Translations under genes and position numbers: made by a program
NCBI GenBank assembly: GCA_022605955.1
Contig: JAKCOZ010000007.1
Coordinates: 35,132,991-35,196,990, forward strand
Direction: 5' to 3'
Length of the DNA stretch: 64,000 nt
From: Rallus limicola
Lineage: Eukaryota > Chordata > Aves > Gruiformes > Rallidae
In this document: positions 58,711-64,000 of the stretch, in pieces
Layout of the letters: the number at the start of each line of letters is the position of its first letter
Position numbering within the stretch: position 1 is the stretch's first letter
The notes under the pieces: model-generated
The model's database searches: none
Seen by the model: the letters and a program-made list of their open reading frames with translations, nothing else
Told to the model about the DNA's origin: nothing

Positions 58711-61587
58711 TCTTTTCTGAGGTGTCAGTTGTTTTTTATTTCTCACAATCAAAAATCAGTGGCATAACTTGGGGGCATTTTAAATAAACCTAATTTTAAA
58801 TCTTTAAAAAAATGTTACAGCATTGCACCATTATTAATCTGCTACTATTATTTATGATTAAATCATTGCAGTTACCAAGACCACAGAATGTTGAGAGTGC
58901 AGCAGTAGAAAAATAATTTCCCAAGACCAGACAAGCTTCAGGGGGATAAATAAGCTATGCTTTTCAGGTGTGCTGCCCTGGGTAAGGAACTTACTGGTTT
59001 GTAGTATCAGTTCCAAGGGATAACGTTGTCAGTTTGTGTGAAGATCTGCATTCAGCCACCCACAGATAGCTTCTTTCAAACTGTGATGCCATCTAATAGG
59101 GCTGTTTGTTACTCTTTCTTTGCTAGCAGTCATCTATTTAGATGGTTTTCGTGGTACACCCTGAGAGCAGTGGGAAGAACAATCCTTTTCATCTATTTTG
59201 AGGAAGTTGGGACCTTTTCTAGTTTGCATGATATGTCTTAATATACAGAGGATTGTATTGTCTTTTTTTCATTGTACTCCTCTGTTCTTAAGCTTTGCAG
59301 AAATTAAAACTTGGTTTATGTTTAGGGTATTTTAGAAGGTAGGCATCTTCTTTCCATAATCTATGACTTGTGGATCTCAGAACCCACTACTCAGATAAGT
59401 GGTCATCAACCTTCCTTTGTTGCTCAAATTGGTTTGAGAGGGTTTTCATGATGGATACCTCAAAACAATCCAGGGAGAAAACAATAACCACACTTGGGAT
59501 ATTATTTTAAATCGTCTCTGAAGAGAAGGTGTAAAGCTGAATGAGACCAGAAAAGGAGGGACAGATGTGACAGCCACCGCAGTTGTGAGACAAAGAGAAG
59601 GTGGCCTGTTGAGAGCTACTTTTTGCATTTTGCGGGGGGGAGTGTGAGGCTGGAGATCTTTGCTTCCTCATTGTGTTCCTCATTCACTGCTCCCCGTTCT
59701 AATGATCCTGTGATCACGATGACGAGGACAACTGAATGGTGCTGGTTTTCAAGAGGTGATGTCTCCTAAATGACGTGAAGGTCTTTATGAAATCATGTTC
59801 CAAATTTTTTTAATATTTATCATCTTACAGTCAAAGAAAAATTGCTTAAAATGTTAAAATAAGTGTATCAGTATCTAACAAAGGAAGCAAACTTTTTAGA
59901 TTCATAATTAATAGATTAGTTGTTCATTTTGAGAAAACAAGTATGTTTTGGCCAGCTACTCCCCAAATCTTTGTAAAATGCTCTGTAAAGCTATGGTGAA
60001 AAAGAGAAAGAAAAAAACCAAAATGCCTCATCTTCTGCTTAGCTGCTTTTTTTTTTTTAATATAGTTATTTTAGCACTGAACTCTAAATACAGCTAATCA
60101 TAGCCAGATTATTTATCTTCCCCTTATCACCACAATTCATATGGTAGTAATTCCAGAGCAACTTTAGGGTTAGATTCTTTCTGAAATAAGAGATAATTAA
60201 AAAAAAAAAAAAGCCTGATGGAAGCCTGAATAGCAGCTTATTTATATTGTAATTTCTCCCTTACTTGATCGATCCAAATGTTTATCTCTGCAATCAGAAA
60301 ATTCAGCGTATCTCTGAATAAATGCATATTTTATTTGTATATGCCATGAATGTAACGCTAGTTTTTAATAATTAGCAGAAAGGGATTTTTTCTATTTCAA
60401 TCTTAAGCGTGTATTTGAAATACAGGCTTCAGAGCAGCAGCACTGCTATCATCCACCAGAAAAATGAGCTTGTGTTATTATTAAGCAGTGAAGCACTTAA
60501 TTCACTTGTTTTAAAGGCCAGTTTTTCCTATTTAAGCTAGTTAGCTGCCTGACCTTTTCATTAGTGTTTGTATTTATAAATGCAGTGAAATATAAAATAG
60601 TTTGTCATTGCTGCGATAAAAGGCTGGTAAAAGTTCCAGTTCTGAAAGAGGTAAACATACCAGATCTTTTCTCAGTACTGGGCAAAAATGGGCATTTTTG
60701 AAGTTTGTGGTGTTTTGGTGAAGTAGTGAAATACCCTCTTTCCGTACAGCGTGGGGTGTGTGCAAGGGAGTAATTAAATTCCTGTGTGCAGATGAAATAT
60801 CTCACATCTCTCAGCTCTCCTCTCTGCCTTCCCTTAAAGTCTTTGTGTTAGGTTGGACATTAGGAAGAAGTACTTTACTGAGAGGGTGGTTGGTTGGGCA
60901 CTAGACCAGGCTCCCCGGGGCACAGCTCTGAGCTTGACTGAGTTCAAGAAGCATCTGGATGATGCACTCAGTCCCATTCTCTGACTTGTCTGTCCCTGTG
61001 TGGAACCAGGAGTTGGACTCTGATCCCCATGGGTCCCTTCCAACTCAGTATTCTATGATTCCATGTTCTCCTGCTGTCCTTACTAGTGTTAATGGTGTTA
61101 GCTGCTACAGGCATGGAATGCATGTGAATAAAGAGCCTGTTTTCCATTTGGGTTTAGGTTTGCGTTTTTTTGCTTGAGGCCAGGAATGTGGATTTTTACT
61201 GTCATGACCTGACTGACCAGCAGAAACTCTGCAGCCTCAAAATTGCAATTAGATAAGAGAAGAAGGAATCAATTCCCACATAGTTACTGTAGCTTTTCTG
61301 CTGGGTGTTTTGCGCAAAGCTCAGTGAACAAAGAATGTCTGCAAAAAGAGTGGGAGTAGTTGCAGGTTGGTTTAATTAAAAGCAGCTGTACTTAGCCACC
61401 ATCAGCAAGATCCAGTCTGAGGCAAGTACACAGTTAACAAAAATCACTCTCGTCAGAAGAGATTTAGCACAGAAATCGAATGAAATGATACAGAATGCTG
61501 TTGAATAATGATTTAAGGTAATTTCAGGCCTACATAGACGGTCCATAGCTCTGACTTCACTACTGTAAGGAGTTACACAGCCTAACC
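58711..61587. other. Intergenic region between EFR3A and OC90
   Basis: About 2.9 kb between the inferred ends of two convergent genes. It has one CR1 (60848-61060), an A14 run at 60199-60212 and otherwise AT-rich sequence without recognised genes. The open frames at 59026-59241, 59446-59628 and 60574-60805 are short and unsupported. Confidence 0.75.
60848..61060 (+). mobile_element. CR1 3' fragment, intergenic
   Basis: Begins AGGTTGGACATTAGGAAGAA and ends AACTCAGTATTCTATGATTC. Heavily 5'-truncated. Confidence 0.85.
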
Positions 61588-61593
61588 TTTAAT
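61588..61593 (-). promoter_or_regulatory. OC90: Possible OC90 polyadenylation signal
   Basis: ATTAAA on the minus strand about 136 nt past the OC90 stop, followed by a GT-containing stretch. It would give a short 3' UTR. No canonical AATAAA was seen nearer the stop. Confidence 0.35.
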
Positions 61594-61728
61594 AGCTAGT
61601 CTACAATTATATCATCGGTGTGCTGGAAAATGTAGGGCAGCGTGTTGAGGGCTAAGGAGGAGGAAGGAACGCAATGCCTGACTGTGAGCATCGCCATGCT
61701 GTTTCTCGAGCGCGGGGCAGTGGCTGGT

Positions 61729-63999
<2,271 letters not shown>

Positions 64000-64000
64000 A

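Overview
The window is vertebrate genomic DNA, almost certainly from a bird. Long AT-rich introns are studded with CR1 LINE 3' ends (poly-A-less tails ending in short ATTCTRTG-like repeats), and two families of endogenous-retrovirus LTR that I recognise as widespread in avian genomes also occur. The LTR families hint at a non-galliform bird, but the species cannot be fixed from this sequence.

Positions 355-55830 (+) carry 22 coding exons of EFR3A, the palmitoylated plasma-membrane scaffold that recruits the PI4KA-TTC7-FAM126 lipid kinase complex. All 22 exons were placed from GT/AG splice sites with codon phase agreeing at every junction. The joined frame is open from the N-terminal cysteine cluster to a TAA stop at 55828-55830. 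Only the first exon, with the initiator ATG and about three codons, lies left of the window. A 3' UTR of about 2.9 kb follows, with a cluster of AATAAA signals at 58644-58693.

After about 2.9 kb of intergenic DNA, the minus strand carries the last three coding exons of OC90 (otoconin-90) at 61729-63986. They encode a complete C-terminal part of a phospholipase-A2-like domain and an acidic tail. The two genes converge tail to tail, an order also known from other vertebrates. OC90's upstream exons lie right of the window.

The introns hold at least thirteen CR1 insertions on both strands, including one CR1 nested inside another at 42729-43607. They also hold seven LTR copies, all on the minus strand, antisense to EFR3A. 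I found no tRNA, rRNA, CRISPR array or bacterial-type operon, and no intact transposon gene. Nearly all open frames outside the listed exons fall in repeats or are unsupported intronic frames. I see no sign of an undescribed multi-gene system. The points most worth a second look are the LTR strand bias, the nested CR1, an in-frame alternative start just before EFR3A exon 2, a coding C8 run, and the lost catalytic aspartate in the OC90 domain.
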